In this document: in pieces, positions 8,139 through 17,558 of the stretch | Numbering within the stretch: position 1 is the first letter of the stretch | Layout: the number at the start of each line of letters is the position of its first letter | Assembly (NCBI GenBank): GCA_035325905.1 | Contig: DAOKYY010000002.1 | Coordinates: 100,458-164,457 of the forward strand | DNA length: 64,000 nt | Direction of reading: 5' to 3' | From: DYGX01 sp035325905 | Lineage (GTDB): Bacteria; Chloroflexota; Anaerolineae; Aggregatilineales; Aggregatilineaceae | Made by a program: the position numbers and the translations under genes | The notes under the pieces: generated by a model | The model's input: the letters and a program-made list of their open reading frames with translations, nothing else | Told to the model about the DNA's origin: nothing | Databases searched by the model: none

Positions 8139-9752
8139 ATGAGACGATTGTTTCTAGCGGAAGCTCGCGTCTTCGCACTTCTGTTTCTCACGCTGTCTTT
8201 TCTGGCTGCCCCCCTGGTTTCCGGTGCGCCCGCGCGCGCGATACGGCCCTCGCAAGCCGTGCTCGCTCCGTGCGGCGTAGTCGATGCCTTCGCGTTTCCC
8301 TTCCCGGAGATCGACGTATCGCGCAGCGATTTTGGCATCTACCGCCCGCGCTGGGGCGGGCTGCATACCGGGCTGGATGTCGCGTTCTGGCGGCACGGCG
8401 AGCCGGTGATGGCGGCGGCGCGCGGGCGCGTGACCTACAGCGACATCGAAGGGTGGGATACCGAGAAGGGCGTCGTCGTCCTTCAGCACACCTTCCCGGA
8501 CGGCACGCTGATCAACACGCTTTACGGGCACATGGAGGAACTCAACGGCTACCGTTTTCCGCCGATGGATTCGTGCGTCGAGCTGGGCGATGTCGTCGGA
8601 GCGGTAGGCGACCCCTCGCTCAGCGCGCCGCACCTGCATTTCGAAGTGCGGACGCGCTATCGCCACGAGGGCGGGCCGGGCTACACCGCGACCAACCCGC
8701 TTGAACTCGGCTGGCTGCACCCAATCGACTTCACCTATCTGGCGCGCCTGTGGGTGCATCCCGCCTACCGGGGTCATGTGTCGCTGACTGAGCGCCCCAG
8801 CGTGCCGCCGGTGCTGCTGCCATCCGGCCAGTACGTCGTGGCGCACAGCCGCTACCTCGAAGGCATCAGCGTGAGCGGCGCGTCGCTGTGGCGTTTCGAC
8901 ACCGTCGGCAGCGTCATCGACTTGTTCGCGCTGCCGGATGGACGGGCGCTGGCGCTTACGTCCGAGAACCAGGCGTTGATCGTCAATAATGGCGCGGTCA
9001 GCGGCCTGTGGTCGCTGGCGGGGCGCGTCGCCTCTGGCGCGCTGCTGAGCGACGACCGCCTGGTAGTCGTGCTCGATCGCGACACGGTGGCGGCCTACGC
9101 GCTGGACGGCGCGCCACTGTGGAGCGTTGGCCCGCTGCCGGGGCGGCTGGTCCAGTGGGCGCAGAGCGGGGACCGGTTCGCCTTCACCGGCGCGGACGGC
9201 GAGCTGCGGATCATCGACCGCGAGGGGCGGGTGCTGCTCGACACGCGCCTGGCTCCCGCGCCGCTCGTGTTCGGCGGCCTGGGCGGTTCATTTGTTGTCT
9301 TACAGGGCGAGACGCTGCTGGCGCTCGATTCCGCGCTGGCGCTCGCGCCGGTGGTCAGCCTGCCGCGCGCGGTAACGGCCGGGGCGCACGCGGTCACGGC
9401 GGCGGATGGCGCCGTCTACCTGTATCCGGGAGAAGGGCGCTCGCTCTATGCGGTGGACCCGTCGGGCGACTTGCGCTGGATCGGCTTTCTACCGGGCGAG
9501 GAGCTGCGCGCGCCCCGGCTTGGCGTGGGCGGCGGCGCGCTGGTCCACGTGCTGACGGCGGGCGGGCACCTGCTGAGCTTTGACGCGCGCGATGGGCGCT
9601 TGCTGGCGGAGTTTTCGCTGTATCCCGGCGGGCGCGATGGCGGCGGCGCGTCCGCGCGCTGGTTGCATGTCCAACCGGACGAGACGGTGCGCTTCGGCGC
9701 CGGATTTCTGACTATCGCGGAGCTAGATGGCCGCGCGCTGCTCGGCGGCTAG
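8139..9752 (+). CDS. Secreted M23 (LytM-type) metallopeptidase fused to a PQQ-like beta-propeller
   Basis: A 537-aa exported protein. The N-terminus MRRLFLAEARVFALLFLTLS with a following SGAPARA cleavage region is a signal peptide. Residues about 40-200 form an M23 endopeptidase domain. Zinc ligands appear as HTGLD near residue 82 and HLHFE near 167, with the YGHM motif between them. The remaining 330 residues are repeated strands such as LWRFDTVGSVIDLFALPDG and LWSVGPLPGRLVQW, resembling a PQQ/WD-type propeller. M23 enzymes cut peptidoglycan cross-bridges, so a wall or extracellular protein substrate is likely. The propeller may hold a partner or polymer. ATG 8139 is preferred to an in-frame TTG at 8115 because it starts the signal peptide. 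Confidence 0.85.
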   Translation: MRRLFLAEARVFALLFLTLSFLAAPLVSGAPARAIRPSQAVLAPCGVVDAFAFPFPEIDVSRSDFGIYRPRWGGLHTGLDVAFWRHGEPVMAAARGRVTYSDIEGWDTEKGVVVLQHTFPDGTLINTLYGHMEELNGYRFPPMDSCVELGDVVGAVGDPSLSAPHLHFEVRTRYRHEGGPGYTATNPLELGWLHPIDFTYLARLWVHPAYRGHVSLTERPSVPPVLLPSGQYVVAHSRYLEGISVSGASLWRFDTVGSVIDLFALPDGRALALTSENQALIVNNGAVSGLWSLAGRVASGALLSDDRLVVVLDRDTVAAYALDGAPLWSVGPLPGRLVQWAQSGDRFAFTGADGELRIIDREGRVLLDTRLAPAPLVFGGLGGSFVVLQGETLLALDSALALAPVVSLPRAVTAGAHAVTAADGAVYLYPGEGRSLYAVDPSGDLRWIGFLPGEELRAPRLGVGGGALVHVLTAGGHLLSFDARDGRLLAEFSLYPGGRDGGGASARWLHVQPDETVRFGAGFLTIAELDGRALLGG

Positions 9753-9756
9753 CTGG

Positions 9757-10656
9757 CTAGCGCCACGGGTCCGGCTGCTTGACGAAGCGCGCTTCGATGC
9801 CCATGTTGCGGAACCACCCCGGCAAGTGGTCGCGCATCACGACCATCTCGCTGGCGTAGTGCGAGGTGCCGAGCAGGTTCATCGGCAACGTCGGCACGAG
9901 CGCGCGCATCCGCTCGCGGTGCGCGGCGGCGTAGGGATAGTCACCGGTCAGCCACCAGTGCCCGGTCACGTAGGTATCGCAGCCCAGGTCGCGGACGCGC
10001 AGCAGTTGCTCCGGCTCGCAGCCGCCCGGGATCAGCGCGACGTGTTCCACCGGTTGCCCATTGAAGCGCACCTGCTGATAGCGCAGGTAGGGCAGGTCAG
10101 TGATCTCGGCCAGCAGTTGCCCAAACGGCCCGAAGCCGGTATCCGTCACGCGGCCATGCGCGCCTTCCGGGATGCCGCCGGCGTTGTTAAAGACCTCGAC
10201 TTCGCGCAGCTTGAGCGCTTTGGCGAGGGCCAGCACCGTGCTCGTCTCGCGGTGGCAATCGAGTGGCTGGTGGCAGACGTAGAAGCTGACGTTGTGCTCG
10301 CGCAGGTCCTCGAATTGCGCCTCGGTCATGCCGGTGAAGCCCGCGCCGTTTTCCTCGAAGTCGAGCGGGTGGTGCGCGAAGATTAGCGCGCCGAGCGACT
10401 CGCGCTCCAGCTCCAGCGCCAGGATCGTGTCCAGGACGGCCTGGCCGGGGAACACGACCAGGTAGACGCGATCGACGTCGAGCGCGTGGTCAAGCATCAG
10501 CCCGTTCCACGAGCCTTCCATGAACTCCTGCGTGGCGTAGCGGCCATAAGCCGGGAGATCGCTGGGCGGGATTTTGGCGCGCCACTGCTCGCGTTCGTCG
10601 AAGCCCTTGACCTCGAAGTATTCGTCGAGCCTGCGGACCAGTTCAGCCTGGTTCAT
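9757..10656 (-). CDS. Nif3-like dinuclear metal centre protein
   Basis: A 299-aa cytoplasmic protein of the Nif3/YbgI family (GTP cyclohydrolase I type 2-like). Metal ligands are visible as HHPLDF near residue 95 and CHQPLDCHRETS near 128. The C-terminal half carries GHFG-like sequence in TGHWWLTGDYPY and GTSHYASE. Family members are toroidal hexamers with two metals per subunit and poorly defined function. Its start overlaps the stop of the upstream gene by an ATGA, so the two are translationally coupled. Confidence 0.85.
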   Translation of the reverse strand: MNQAELVRRLDEYFEVKGFDEREQWRAKIPPSDLPAYGRYATQEFMEGSWNGLMLDHALDVDRVYLVVFPGQAVLDTILALELERESLGALIFAHHPLDFEENGAGFTGMTEAQFEDLREHNVSFYVCHQPLDCHRETSTVLALAKALKLREVEVFNNAGGIPEGAHGRVTDTGFGPFGQLLAEITDLPYLRYQQVRFNGQPVEHVALIPGGCEPEQLLRVRDLGCDTYVTGHWWLTGDYPYAAAHRERMRALVPTLPMNLLGTSHYASEMVVMRDHLPGWFRNMGIEARFVKQPDPWR

Positions 10657-11294
10657 ACCGTTCCCCCCTGCTGCGCGTAGAACTGCGCTTCTTCGGTCAC
10701 AAGGTCGAGCACTGCGGAGATGGTTGGCTCCGGCGGCTCAGTCGCTTCGAGCGCGATCGTGCGCGTGCCCGCGATTGTCCACTCCGGCCAGCGGATGTCA
10801 ACGCGGCGCAGGTGGCCGGCCGGGACATCGCCGAGGACGATTGTACCCGCTTCTTCGGCGGCGGGCAGAGCGGCGTCGCGCGTGATGCGGAAGGCGGGCG
10901 TATCCGGCGGCGGCGTGGCGTGCCCGGCGGCGAAGGCGAAAAGCTGCTCGCGCCGCGCCAGCTCAGAGGTGCGGTGCCACAGAAAGAGCGGCATGACGAC
11001 ACGATCGCGCAGGCGGCGAAACGCGCCCGGCGGAATGGGCGTGTCCTCGCCGCCGATGAACGCCGCGTCGTAGCCAATCGCGTCCAGCAACAGAAACGGC
11101 GCGCGCCCTTGCGTCACGCGGCATAGCCAGGACTCAGGCGTGCAGGTATCGCCCAGGTCGAGCAGCAGCGTCAAGCCGGTCGCCGCCCGCCGCTCGCGCA
11201 GGATCAGCGTGGCGAGCCGGGGCAGCGTCTCGACGGCCCCGCGCAGATTCGCGGTCGCCAGCACGGTGACTGTTGTGAAGGGGCGGGCGCTCAC
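10653..11294 (-). CDS. Degenerate 5'-nucleotidase/metallophosphoesterase-like protein
   Basis: A 213-aa protein. GTG 11294 (VSARPFTTVTVLATANLRG) has GAGGG upstream and begins just after the enoyl-CoA hydratase stop. The order TANLRG ... LLLDLGDT ... IGYDAAFIGGED parallels the 5'-nucleotidase N-domain (TNDxHG, GD, GYDA...GNHE). The metal-binding DxH and GNHE residues are replaced (NLR and GGED), so hydrolase activity is doubtful. There is no signal peptide, whereas 5'-nucleotidases are usually exported. ATGA overlap with the Nif3 gene suggests a linked function. The family assignment is an inference from motif order. Confidence 0.6.
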   Translation of the reverse strand: MSARPFTTVTVLATANLRGAVETLPRLATLILRERRAATGLTLLLDLGDTCTPESWLCRVTQGRAPFLLLDAIGYDAAFIGGEDTPIPPGAFRRLRDRVVMPLFLWHRTSELARREQLFAFAAGHATPPPDTPAFRITRDAALPAAEEAGTIVLGDVPAGHLRRVDIRWPEWTIAGTRTIALEATEPPEPTISAVLDLVTEEAQFYAQQGGTV

Positions 11295-11308
11295 CGGCGC
11301 GCAATCCC

Positions 11309-12094
11309 TCAGCGCCCGGTCCAGGCGGGCGGGCGTTTGCCGAGGAAAGCAGCCATGCCCTCTTTCTGGTCCTCGGTCGAGAACAGCGCGTAGAAGTGAT
11401 TGCGCTCGTAGGCCAGACCCGCCGCGAGCGAGGTCTCGAACGCCATGTTGACGGCGTCTTTGGCGGCGCGCACGGCGACCGGCGCGCGGGCAGCGACCGA
11501 CGTTGCAAGGTCGATCGCTGCTTGCAGGTATGACTCGACCGGCGCGACCCGGTTGACCAGCCCGAACTGCGCGGCCTCGGCGGCGCTCAGGCGGCGGTCG
11601 TTCAGCACCATCTCCATCGTGAGCGCCTTGCCCAGCGCGCGCGCCAGACGCTGCGTCCCGCCCGCGCCGGGGATCACGCCCAGGTTGATCTCCGGCTGGC
11701 CGAAGACCGCCGTCTCGGAGGCGACGATCATGTCGCAGGCCAGCGCCAGCTCGCACCCGCCGCCGAGCGCGTAACCGCTGACCGCCGCGATGACGGGCTT
11801 CTTGATCTCGCGCAGTCGCTCCCAACGGTGAATGAAGCCCATTTGCGCCAGCTCGACCGGCGTCGCTTCGGCCATCTCGGCGATGTCCGCCCCGGCGGCG
11901 AAGGCTTTGTCGCTGCCCGTCAGCACCAGGCAGCCGATCCCCTCGTCGCCGTCGAGCGAGGCCAGCGCGTCCATCAGCTCGCGCATCAGCGGGCCATTCA
12001 AGGCGTTGTAGGCGCGCGGGCGGTTGAGCCGCACAAGGCCCACCCGCGCCGCCGGGAACTCGACCAGGATATTTTCATACGCGGTGGGTTGCAT
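11309..12094 (-). CDS. Enoyl-CoA hydratase/isomerase (crotonase family)
   Basis: A 261-aa crotonase-fold enzyme. Oxyanion-hole segments are AFAAGADIAEM (about residues 63-73) and GYALGGGCELALACD (about 103-117). The catalytic glutamates lie in GQPEINLGVIPGAGGTQRL, where Glu in PEINLG corresponds to the hydratase position. Length is typical, suiting hydration of short-chain trans-2-enoyl-CoA in beta-oxidation or a related acyl-CoA pathway. GGAGGAAGG upstream of ATG 12094 is a strong ribosome binding site. It is first in a three-gene minus-strand operon with the nucleotidase-like and Nif3 genes. Precise substrate is unknown. Confidence 0.9.
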   Translation of the reverse strand: MQPTAYENILVEFPAARVGLVRLNRPRAYNALNGPLMRELMDALASLDGDEGIGCLVLTGSDKAFAAGADIAEMAEATPVELAQMGFIHRWERLREIKKPVIAAVSGYALGGGCELALACDMIVASETAVFGQPEINLGVIPGAGGTQRLARALGKALTMEMVLNDRRLSAAEAAQFGLVNRVAPVESYLQAAIDLATSVAARAPVAVRAAKDAVNMAFETSLAAGLAYERNHFYALFSTEDQKEGMAAFLGKRPPAWTGR

Positions 12095-12282
12095 CGTTCC
12101 TTCCTCCGTGTCGCGTCAGAAGGGGCAGGGCGCCCAAATGCAATCTGCTCGTCGGCGGCCGGCGCAGCGCGGACGGGTGATCGGCAAAGAATGGATAACC
12201 AGGATCGCCGGGGGCCAGGCCGTAACACTATTCGCCGGACGCCGCGCGCTGTCTGCGCCCGGCGATGCGACGCACATCCGGT

Positions 12283-12311
12283 ATTGTACTTAACCTGGCG
12301 CGAGGATTCAA
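12283..12311 (-). promoter_or_regulatory. Promoter of the enoyl-CoA hydratase operon
   Basis: Minus strand: TTGAAT at 12311-12306, 17-nt spacer, TACAAT at 12288-12283. It predicts a 5' untranslated region of roughly 180 nt. Confidence 0.7.
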
Positions 12312-12317
12312 CCAGCC

Positions 12318-13055
12318 TCAGGTCATGGCCTCGCCGCCATCCACGACGAGCGCCTGGCCGGTAATGAACGACGCCGCATCGGAGCAGAGGAACAGCGCCA
12401 CCGCCGCGACCTCCTCCGGCGCGCCCAGCCGCCGCTGCGCCACCCGCTCCAGCGTCTCCGGCTCGGACTCGCCCGCGATATTGCCAGAACAGATCGCGTT
12501 GACCCGCACCCCGCGCGGGGCAAGATCGCGCGCCGCCTCGCGCGTCAGCCCGATCAGGCCCGCTTTGCTGGCGGCGTAGACGGCGCTGTCTGGCTTGGGG
12601 AGCGCGTATCCGGCCGTGCTGGCGAGGTTGATGATCACGCCGCCGCCTTCGTCGGCCATTACGCGCGCGCCGAGCTGCGTGCAGAAGAATGCAGCGGTCA
12701 GGTTGATTTCCAGCACGCGCCGCCAATCGTACTCGTCGAGGGTCAGGAATGGCGCGCGCCGCTCTGCCCCGGCCCCGTTGACGAGGATGTGCAGCCCTCC
12801 GTACACGTCGCGCAACTTTTCGATCGTGGCCGCCGCCTGGAACCGGTTGGACACGTCCGCGACCCACGCGAACGCTTGCCCGCCTGCTGCTTCAATCGCC
12901 TCGACAACCGTGTCGGCGCGATCCGGGTTCAGATCGTTGGCGCAGACCGCCGCCCCCGCCCGCGCCAGCGCGATCGCCGTCGCCCGCGCGATCCCTTCTC
13001 CGGCGCCAGTCACCAGGGCCACCTTGCCGCTCAAGTCCACCGAGAATGTGCTCAT
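12318..13055 (-). CDS. SDR-family oxidoreductase (3-oxoacyl-ACP reductase-like)
   Basis: A 245-aa Rossmann-fold NAD(P)-dependent dehydrogenase. The cofactor motif TGAGEGIARATA is near residue 16, NGAG near 90, and the catalytic YAASKAG (Tyr-x-x-x-Lys) near 155, with ITGQALVVDGG at the C-terminus. ATG 13055 follows GGGGG; an upstream in-frame extension passes through the aldolase terminator and is not used. It is FabG/glucose-1-dehydrogenase-like in length and motifs, but substrate is not predictable. It appears to be a single-gene unit, since terminators or promoters flank both sides. Confidence 0.88.
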   Translation of the reverse strand: MSTFSVDLSGKVALVTGAGEGIARATAIALARAGAAVCANDLNPDRADTVVEAIEAAGGQAFAWVADVSNRFQAAATIEKLRDVYGGLHILVNGAGAERRAPFLTLDEYDWRRVLEINLTAAFFCTQLGARVMADEGGGVIINLASTAGYALPKPDSAVYAASKAGLIGLTREAARDLAPRGVRVNAICSGNIAGESEPETLERVAQRRLGAPEEVAAVALFLCSDAASFITGQALVVDGGEAMT

Positions 13056-13076
13056 CACGCCCCCTGATACTGCGCT

Positions 13077-13112
13077 CAAAAAACAGGGGCAGCGCTCGCA
13101 AGGCTGCCCCTG
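13077..13112 (-). terminator. Rho-independent terminator of the aldolase gene
   Basis: Minus strand: CAGGGGCAGC/GCTGCCCCTG arms (13112-13103 and 13093-13084) followed by a six-T run at about 13083-13077. Confidence 0.9.
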
Positions 13113-13136
13113 GCCGGTCATCGTTCTGGCGCGAGG

Positions 13137-14201
<1,065 letters not shown>

Positions 14202-14346
14202 TGCTTGGCTCTCTTTCATCACTGACGGCGCGGCAAATCGGACGGTGCGCCCGTATAATTGCGCGCGGACACCGGAATCGACAAGGGTCGTTCGTCATGC
14301 GCAGCGGGGCAGAAAAACACCTGACGTACGACTGTGGAGCAACCAT

Positions 14347-14862
14347 GTGAATAATAACACGCCAGGCGGAAGCCGCAACAGATCATGGGCTGGCGTCGCC
14401 CGCGCCGACCGGACGCTGAGCGCCGCCGCATTGCCTGCCGCGCCGGGCACGTACTGCCTCTGGCTCCAGCTGGAAACGCCGCTCCGTATCCCGGTTGGCC
14501 GGATCGGTGAGCTGAGCCTGCCGCCCGGCCTGTACGCCTATGCCGGCAGCGCGCTCGGCCCTGGTGGCCTGCAGGCGCGAGCCGGGCGGCACCTGCGTGC
14601 GGAGAAGCCCCTCCGCTGGCATATCGACTGGCTGACCGTGCGCATTCCGGTTGCCGCGATCTGGTATCGGACCGGGCGCGAACGGCTGGAGTGCGCGTGG
14701 GCGCAGGCGATCTTGCAGGCGCCCGGCGCGTCGATCCCGCTGCGCGGCTTCGGCGCGTCGGATTGCGCCTGCCCGGCGCACCTGTTCGCGGTGCCGAGCG
14801 CCGCGCTCGATGGGCTGTGGGCGGCGCTGTCACCGGATGGCGCGCTCTCTACGCCCGATTAA
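14347..14862 (+). CDS. DUF123 (GIY-YIG-like) nuclease-family protein
   Basis: A 171-aa protein whose core TYCLWLQLE ... GLYAYAGSALGPGGLQARAGRHLR ... HWHIDWL-like (RWHIDWLTV) and GFGASDCACPAHLF matches DUF123. That family resembles GIY-YIG endonucleases and is sometimes fused to endonuclease III. Start GTG 14347 has GGAG 7 nt upstream. A TATAAT at 14254-14259 upstream could be its -10, but no -35 is clear. It is divergent from the aldolase and convergent with asd. Cellular role is unproven; DNA repair is a guess from family relatives. Confidence 0.8.
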   Translation: MNNNTPGGSRNRSWAGVARADRTLSAAALPAAPGTYCLWLQLETPLRIPVGRIGELSLPPGLYAYAGSALGPGGLQARAGRHLRAEKPLRWHIDWLTVRIPVAAIWYRTGRERLECAWAQAILQAPGASIPLRGFGASDCACPAHLFAVPSAALDGLWAALSPDGALSTPD

Positions 14863-14871
14863 CGCCGCGAT

Positions 14872-15921
14872 CTACAGATAACTGCTCGCTGCCAGCAACT
14901 CGGCGTTGAGAATCGAGCAGCCTGCCGCGCCGCGCACGGTGTTGTGCGCCATAGCGACGAACTTCCACCCGCCCATGACCGGGCAGGGCCGCAGCCGCCC
15001 GATAACCGTCGCCATGCCGCCCCCCGCATCCCGATCGCGGCGTGGCTGCGGGCGGTCCGGCTCGTCGCGCACGACCAGCGGACGATCGGGCGCGCTCGGC
15101 AGATCGGGCACCGGGTTCGGCCCGCGAAAATCCGCCCAGGCCGCACGTAGCTCCGCCTCCGCTACCGGCTCCGCAAAGCGGACGCTGACGCTGACCAGGT
15201 GCCCGTCGATCACCGGGACGCGCGTGCACGTCGCACTCACCACGCAGTCCAGCAGGTCGATTGCGTCTCCGCCCACCGCGCCAAGCATCTTGCGCGGCTC
15301 CAGCTCCAGCTTGGATTCCTCGCCGCCGATATAGGGAATTACGTTGTCGGTGATGTCCAGCGCCGGGACGCCCGGATAGCCCGCGCCGCTGATCGCTTGC
15401 AGGCTGACCACCTGGACCGCTTCGATCCCGAAGCGGCGCAGCGGCGCGAGCGCCATCGCCACCGGCGCGGCAGTGCAGTTGGAGTTGGTCGCCAGCCCGC
15501 CGCTCCAGCCGTAGATGCGGCGCTGCGCGTCGATCAGCCTCACGTGATCGGCGTTAACCTCCGGCAGCAGAATCGGCACATGCTCATGCATCCGGTAGGC
15601 GCTGGCGTTCGAGCAGAGGGTGTGCCCCGCCTCCGCCAGCCGCCACTCGACCTCCTGCGCGATGTCGCCGGGCAGGGCCGAGAAGACGAGCGGCGACTGA
15701 AGGGCGCTGTCGAGCGGCAGCACCGTGATGCCCGCCACGTCTTCCGGCGCGTTGCCGGACAGTATCCAGCGCGCGGCGTCTCCGTAGCGCCGCCCCGCGC
15801 TGCGGTCGCTGGCGACCAGCTCGCGGACGCGAAACCAGGGGTGCCCTTCAAGCAGTTGGATGAAACGCTGGCCGACCGCGCCGGTCGCGCCCAGGATCGC
15901 TACATCGATGGGTGGATTCAT
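14872..15921 (-). CDS. asd: Aspartate-semialdehyde dehydrogenase
   Basis: A 349-aa enzyme reducing aspartyl-4-phosphate to aspartate-4-semialdehyde with NADPH, at the branch point to lysine/diaminopimelate, threonine and methionine. The N-terminal Rossmann motif is VAILGATGAVGQRFIQLL. The catalytic cysteine is in ATNSNCTAAPVAMAL (about residue 148). LQAISGAGYPGV, IPYIGGEE(S)K and VPVIDGHLVSV are family blocks. The long form resembles the archaeal/yeast-type ASADH. Its ATG overlaps the lysC stop by an ATGA, so aspartate kinase and its successor enzyme are translationally coupled. Confidence 0.95.
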   Translation of the reverse strand: MNPPIDVAILGATGAVGQRFIQLLEGHPWFRVRELVASDRSAGRRYGDAARWILSGNAPEDVAGITVLPLDSALQSPLVFSALPGDIAQEVEWRLAEAGHTLCSNASAYRMHEHVPILLPEVNADHVRLIDAQRRIYGWSGGLATNSNCTAAPVAMALAPLRRFGIEAVQVVSLQAISGAGYPGVPALDITDNVIPYIGGEESKLELEPRKMLGAVGGDAIDLLDCVVSATCTRVPVIDGHLVSVSVRFAEPVAEAELRAAWADFRGPNPVPDLPSAPDRPLVVRDEPDRPQPRRDRDAGGGMATVIGRLRPCPVMGGWKFVAMAHNTVRGAAGCSILNAELLAASSYL

Positions 15922-17423
15922 GACAGATGTTCCCTTTCGGATGCGTTTTGCGGCGCGGGCTGCCGGCCGGCAGCGCCGTTCGCGCCCGGCAGGCTGGAAG
16001 CAGGGAGATTCTCGCGCCCGTTGAGCACGACCAGCTTGTGAATCTGGCTGACGGCGACTTCGGTATCGCGGGCGTTGACCACCATCGAGAGGCAGTAGTC
16101 GCCGGTGCCCTGGGCGATAGCGATCACGTTGACCTCGCCCTCGGCCAGCGCGCCGAACACGCGCGCAGCGACGCCCGGCTGGCGGCGCATCCCGGCCCCG
16201 ACCACCGTGATGATCTCCACGTCATTATCGGCCCAGGCGCGGTCGATGTCCTGGCGCCCAAACTCGACGGCCATCTCGTTCTCAATCGCCTCGACGACGG
16301 CGCGGCTCTTGTCTTCCGGCACCACGAAGCAGATGCTCTGCTCGCTGGACGACTGCGTGATCATCAGCACGTTGGCGCTCTGCTTGGCGACGGCGGTGAA
16401 GGTGCGGGCGGCGATTCCGGGGACGCCAATCATGCCACGCCCGGCAACTGTGATCAGGCTGACATCGCGGATGGCGGTGACAGCTTTGACCGTGCCGGGC
16501 GTGGCGTTGGCTTCGTTCGTGATCAGCGTTCCAGGGTGAGAGGGGTTAAACGAGTTCTTGACGCGCAGCGGGATGCTGCGCTCGACCACCGGCTGGACGG
16601 TTTTGGAATGCAGCACTTTCGCGCCATAGTGGGCCATTTCGCCCATCTCGGCGTAGGAGATGACCGGGATCACGCGCGCGTCGGCGATGGCGCGCGGATC
16701 GGCGGTCATCACGCCATCTACATCGGTCCAGATCCACACCTCGTCGCTGTGCAGGAACGCGCCGAACAGCGTGGCGCTGTAGTCGCTGCCGCTGCGCCCT
16801 AGCGTGGTGACGACGCCTTGCCGGGTCGCGCCGATAAACCCGGTGATCACCGGGACGACGCCGCGCTCCAGGAGGGGGAGGACGCCGCGCCGCACGTTCG
16901 GCTCGGAGTCGGCGGTGAAGACGCCTGCGTTCAGATATTGATCATCGGTGATCAGCAGCGCGCTGGCGTCGAGCGGCTGGCTTGGTAGCCCGGTTTGCCG
17001 CAGCAACGCGGCCAGCAGCGGCGCGCACATCCGCTCGCCGAGCGAGCTGACAGCGGCCATCGCCCGGTCGGACGCTTCGCGCAGGACGTACATCCCGGCG
17101 CAGAAGGCCGCGAACTGGTTGATCAGCCCGTAGATCATATCGCTGAGCGACTGCGCCTCGGATGGGTCCTCGATCAGCGCGTCGATCGCCTCGTCGTGCT
17201 GCACTTGCAGCGCGTGAACGATCGCCGTGTAGCGCGCGCCGTCCCCCTGCGAGGCGGTCCGCGCTCCCTCGATCAGCAGGTTGGTCACGCCAGCCATCGC
17301 CGAAGTCACCACGACGACTTGATGCCCCTCGCCGGCCGTTTGCCGGACAATACCGGCGGCCCGACGCAAGGCCTCCGCGTTGCCGACCGATGTCCCTCCG
17401 AATTTCATGGTGATGCGCGCCAT
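15918..17423 (-). CDS. lysC: Aspartate kinase
   Basis: A 501-aa enzyme phosphorylating aspartate, first step of the aspartate-family amino acid pathway. The start MARITMKFGGTSVGNAEAL carries the KFGGTS signature, with AGGAGG about 9 nt upstream of ATG 17423. TTLGRSGSDYSATLFGAFL is the second kinase signature. Two ACT repeats occupy the C-terminus (VAGRGMIGVPGIAARTF and VVGAGMRRQPGVAARVF), the usual allosteric feedback sites. An Ala/Pro-rich tail follows. The long monofunctional form resembles ThrA-type kinase domains. It forms a two-gene operon with asd. Confidence 0.95.
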   Translation of the reverse strand: MARITMKFGGTSVGNAEALRRAAGIVRQTAGEGHQVVVVTSAMAGVTNLLIEGARTASQGDGARYTAIVHALQVQHDEAIDALIEDPSEAQSLSDMIYGLINQFAAFCAGMYVLREASDRAMAAVSSLGERMCAPLLAALLRQTGLPSQPLDASALLITDDQYLNAGVFTADSEPNVRRGVLPLLERGVVPVITGFIGATRQGVVTTLGRSGSDYSATLFGAFLHSDEVWIWTDVDGVMTADPRAIADARVIPVISYAEMGEMAHYGAKVLHSKTVQPVVERSIPLRVKNSFNPSHPGTLITNEANATPGTVKAVTAIRDVSLITVAGRGMIGVPGIAARTFTAVAKQSANVLMITQSSSEQSICFVVPEDKSRAVVEAIENEMAVEFGRQDIDRAWADNDVEIITVVGAGMRRQPGVAARVFGALAEGEVNVIAIAQGTGDYCLSMVVNARDTEVAVSQIHKLVVLNGRENLPASSLPGANGAAGRQPAPQNASEREHLS

Positions 17424-17500
17424 GCTCGCCCCTCCTATCAAGTGGCCGCGACGTTCAGGCTCAGCGAACCGAGGCATCCCGTTAGGGCCTCTCGAACGAA

Positions 17501-17530
17501 AGAGCGTGGAGGTTGGTTGCTCCACGCTCT
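17501..17530 (-). terminator. Hairpin terminator of the GT2 membrane glycosyltransferase gene
   Basis: An 11-bp stem AGAGCGTGGAG/CTCCACGCTCT with an 8-nt loop lies just past the GT2 stop on the minus strand. TTTCGTT follows, a modest T tract. Confidence 0.6.
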
Positions 17531-17558
17531 GAATTGCGTTTGCGGTGGGGGTGCCCGG

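Noticed and set aside
10653..11825. A 390-aa reading of the nucleotidase-like gene
   Set aside because: The first 177 codons are antiparallel-frame sequence inside enoyl-CoA hydratase on the same strand; the GTG at 11294 directly after the hydratase stop is the sensible start.
17424..17558. A lysine riboswitch ahead of lysC
   Set aside because: The gap is about 135 nt and mostly filled by the GT2 terminator; a lysine riboswitch needs far more sequence and its conserved core is not visible.
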